NCBI GenBank assembly: GCA_017435905.1
Contig: JAFSEB010000060.1
Coordinates: forward strand, 1-61,521
Direction: 5' to 3'
DNA length: 61,521 nt
From: Clostridia bacterium
Lineage (GTDB): Bacteria; Bacillota; Clostridia; Christensenellales; CAG-138
A program made the translations under genes and the position numbers. Under the pieces are notes generated by a model. It searched no databases and was not told the origin of the DNA. It saw only the letters and a program-made list of their open reading frames with translations. Numbering within the stretch: position 1 is the first letter of the stretch; each line of letters begins with the position of its first letter. Shown here piece after piece: positions 61,342-61,521 of the stretch.

Positions 61342-61521
61342 CAGGCACCTGCACAGCATAGAACAAAAAAGAAAACAGCCCTAGGGGCATCCCATTAAAA
61401 AAACATCGCCGCAAAACGAATCCATTCCGGGCAACTGCATCGTCATCGTCGGTCGGAATATCGACGGATATGCCTTCCTCCTCTTCCTTGCATTTACCCG
61501 AAAGCGATCCATTTTGCGGTC

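Noticed and set aside
61342..61521. A further gene at the right end
   Set aside because: No frame with a ribosome binding site or recognisable protein; the window ends without clear features.

Overview
The window reads as part of the chromosome of a Gram-positive, anaerobic-type Clostridia (Firmicutes) bacterium, probably gut-associated. I infer this from strong AAGGAGG ribosome binding sites before nearly every gene, a zinc type-Z S14 and zinc-type L36, S4 and L24, a zinc-lid adenylate kinase, an ECF transporter core (EcfA1-A2-T), a BMP-family nucleoside-type ABC transporter, PadR and L,D-transpeptidase genes, a PQTG-type surface protein, and ATP-type PEP carboxykinase with glutaconate CoA-transferase. 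No rRNA or taxonomic marker settles the genus.

Layout. 0-0.14 kb: left end of an IS30-type insertion sequence. 0.2-6.3 kb: XRE/zinc-ribbon regulator, pckA, nitroreductase, L,D-transpeptidase, an initiator/elongator tRNA-Met pair, a membrane protein and a GNAT acetyltransferase. 6.5-11.7 kb: gctAB, a dicarboxylate/glutamate symporter, and an AroM-DUF917 pair. 11.7-21.3 kb: four-gene BMP/nucleoside-type ABC transporter, threonine synthase, peptidase T and a fold-type II PLP enzyme. 21.5-24.2 kb: a RAYT (REP-associated tyrosine transposase) with a REP array, a REP core inside its own coding region and an inverted REP pair beyond a neighbouring surface protein gene. 24.2-31.1 kb: deoD, rmuC, a 2-hydroxyacid dehydrogenase, truA, a small anchored protein and ecfT-ecfA2-ecfA1. 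31.1-37.4 kb: envelope genes (C39-like secreted protease, Tim44-like zinc-ribbon protein, three tandem zinc-ribbon membrane proteins, NamZ-like muramidase) and glutaminase. 37.5-53.7 kb: the complete S10-spc-alpha ribosomal protein supercluster on the minus strand, with a separate promoter and a structured leader inserted between rpmJ and rpsM. 53.9-57.0 kb: a Crp/Fnr-type regulator heading a NitT/TauT-type ABC operon, its promoter bracketed by two palindromic operators. 57.0-61.5 kb: a PadR cassette with two unknown anchored proteins, YbjQ, a small membrane protein, a Bcp-type peroxiredoxin and a threonine-aldolase-like PLP enzyme.

How the parts work together. The ribosomal block supplies translation, secretion (secY), adenylate kinase, Met removal (map) and RNA polymerase alpha. 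The metabolic genes (glutaminase, gctAB, acidic amino acid symporter, PepT, thrC, aldolase, pckA) fit a peptide/amino-acid-fermenting lifestyle, which is an inference. The most distinctive items are the RAYT/REP locus, the unusual rpmJ-rpsM regulatory gap, the operator-flanked Crp-like promoter, the inverted-repeat element inside the BMP ABC operon, and a U-U mismatched T-stem in the initiator tRNA.
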